Shown here one piece after another: positions 63,984 through 64,000 of a stretch of 64,000 nucleotides of DNA. The notes beneath the pieces are model-generated. The model worked only from the letters and a program-made list of their open reading frames with translations. It was not told the DNA's origin and did no database searches. This stretch comes from Pseudomonas sp. 10S4 (GTDB lineage: Bacteria; Pseudomonadota; Gammaproteobacteria; Pseudomonadales; Pseudomonadaceae). The stretch is taken from the NCBI RefSeq assembly GCF_034344865.1, contig NZ_CP133774.1, forward strand, positions 4,464,001 to 4,528,000, given 5' to 3'. A program made the translations under genes and the position numbers. Each line of letters starts with the position of its first letter. Position 1 is the first letter of the stretch.

Positions 63984-64000
63984 GGGAATGTGCAGACTTT

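Noticed and set aside
1..64000. tRNA, rRNA, insertion sequences or phage integrase genes
   Set aside because: No cloverleaf, rRNA segment, transposase or integrase sequence was recognised on either strand.

Overview
The window looks like a chromosomal segment of a Pseudomonas, most likely of the P. fluorescens group. The evidence is GC-rich coding DNA, Pseudomonas-type gene neighbourhoods (glcDEF, a dhc/ato CoA-transferase locus, HglS, AruF/AruG-like subunits) and at least three families of REP/BIME repeats in most intergenic gaps. I recognised no rRNA, tRNA, CRISPR array, insertion sequence or origin.

Layout. 1-4.8 kb: an Att-type ABC exporter (ATPase end, FtsX-like permease, AttH/CrtC-like lipoprotein) and three small proteins. 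4.8-9 kb: a VanW-family gene with an in-frame stop, then small genes of lower GC resembling an accessory island. 9-21.3 kb, minus strand: a type VI secretion cassette, hcp - vgrG - DUF4123 adaptor - VasX-like (BTH_I2691-type) effector - membrane protein (probable immunity) - further membrane and periplasmic genes. 21.5-25.6 kb: ArsR regulator, Old Yellow Enzyme, DJ-1/PfpI protein, HglS-type 2-oxoadipate dioxygenase. 25.7-33.5 kb: glcDEF, alpha/beta hydrolase, flavin monooxygenase, MASE2-GGDEF cyclase. 33.8-36.3 kb: M20 peptidase and an oxaloacetate decarboxylase-type enzyme. 36.6-43.9 kb: a seven-gene minus-strand operon combining an RpiR regulator, cysteine hydrolase, glutamine-synthetase-like ligase, N-formylglutamate-amidohydrolase-like enzyme, APC permease and AruF/AruG-like N-succinyltransferase subunits. 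I consider this the most interesting metabolic locus. 44-54 kb: histidine phosphatase-cobF, FtrA regulator/rhodanese, glutamine amidotransferase, basic-amino-acid binding protein, desuccinylase-like enzyme, esterase, DcrB-like protein, GST, membrane protein. 54-64 kb: MntH, LysR/NADP-reductase pair, dhcA-dhcB-atoB with a divergent LysR, sirtuin, methyltransferase.

Sequence quality is a major theme. About a dozen otherwise conserved genes are broken by single-base indels, and most of these are one missing base in a homopolymer. I translated across the breaks by hand and the proteins resume in the neighbouring frame. I list such genes as 'pseudogene' over their full reconstructed extent, but many are probably intact in the organism and broken only in this assembly.

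Genes in the T6SS cassette overlap (GTGA and ATGGCTGA junctions), as do those of the glc, RpiR-regulated and dhc/ato operons, so each is likely co-transcribed. Sites worth testing are a set of three palindromes upstream of hcp, an inverted repeat upstream of the rpiR operon, and an AT-rich dyad upstream of the Old Yellow Enzyme gene.
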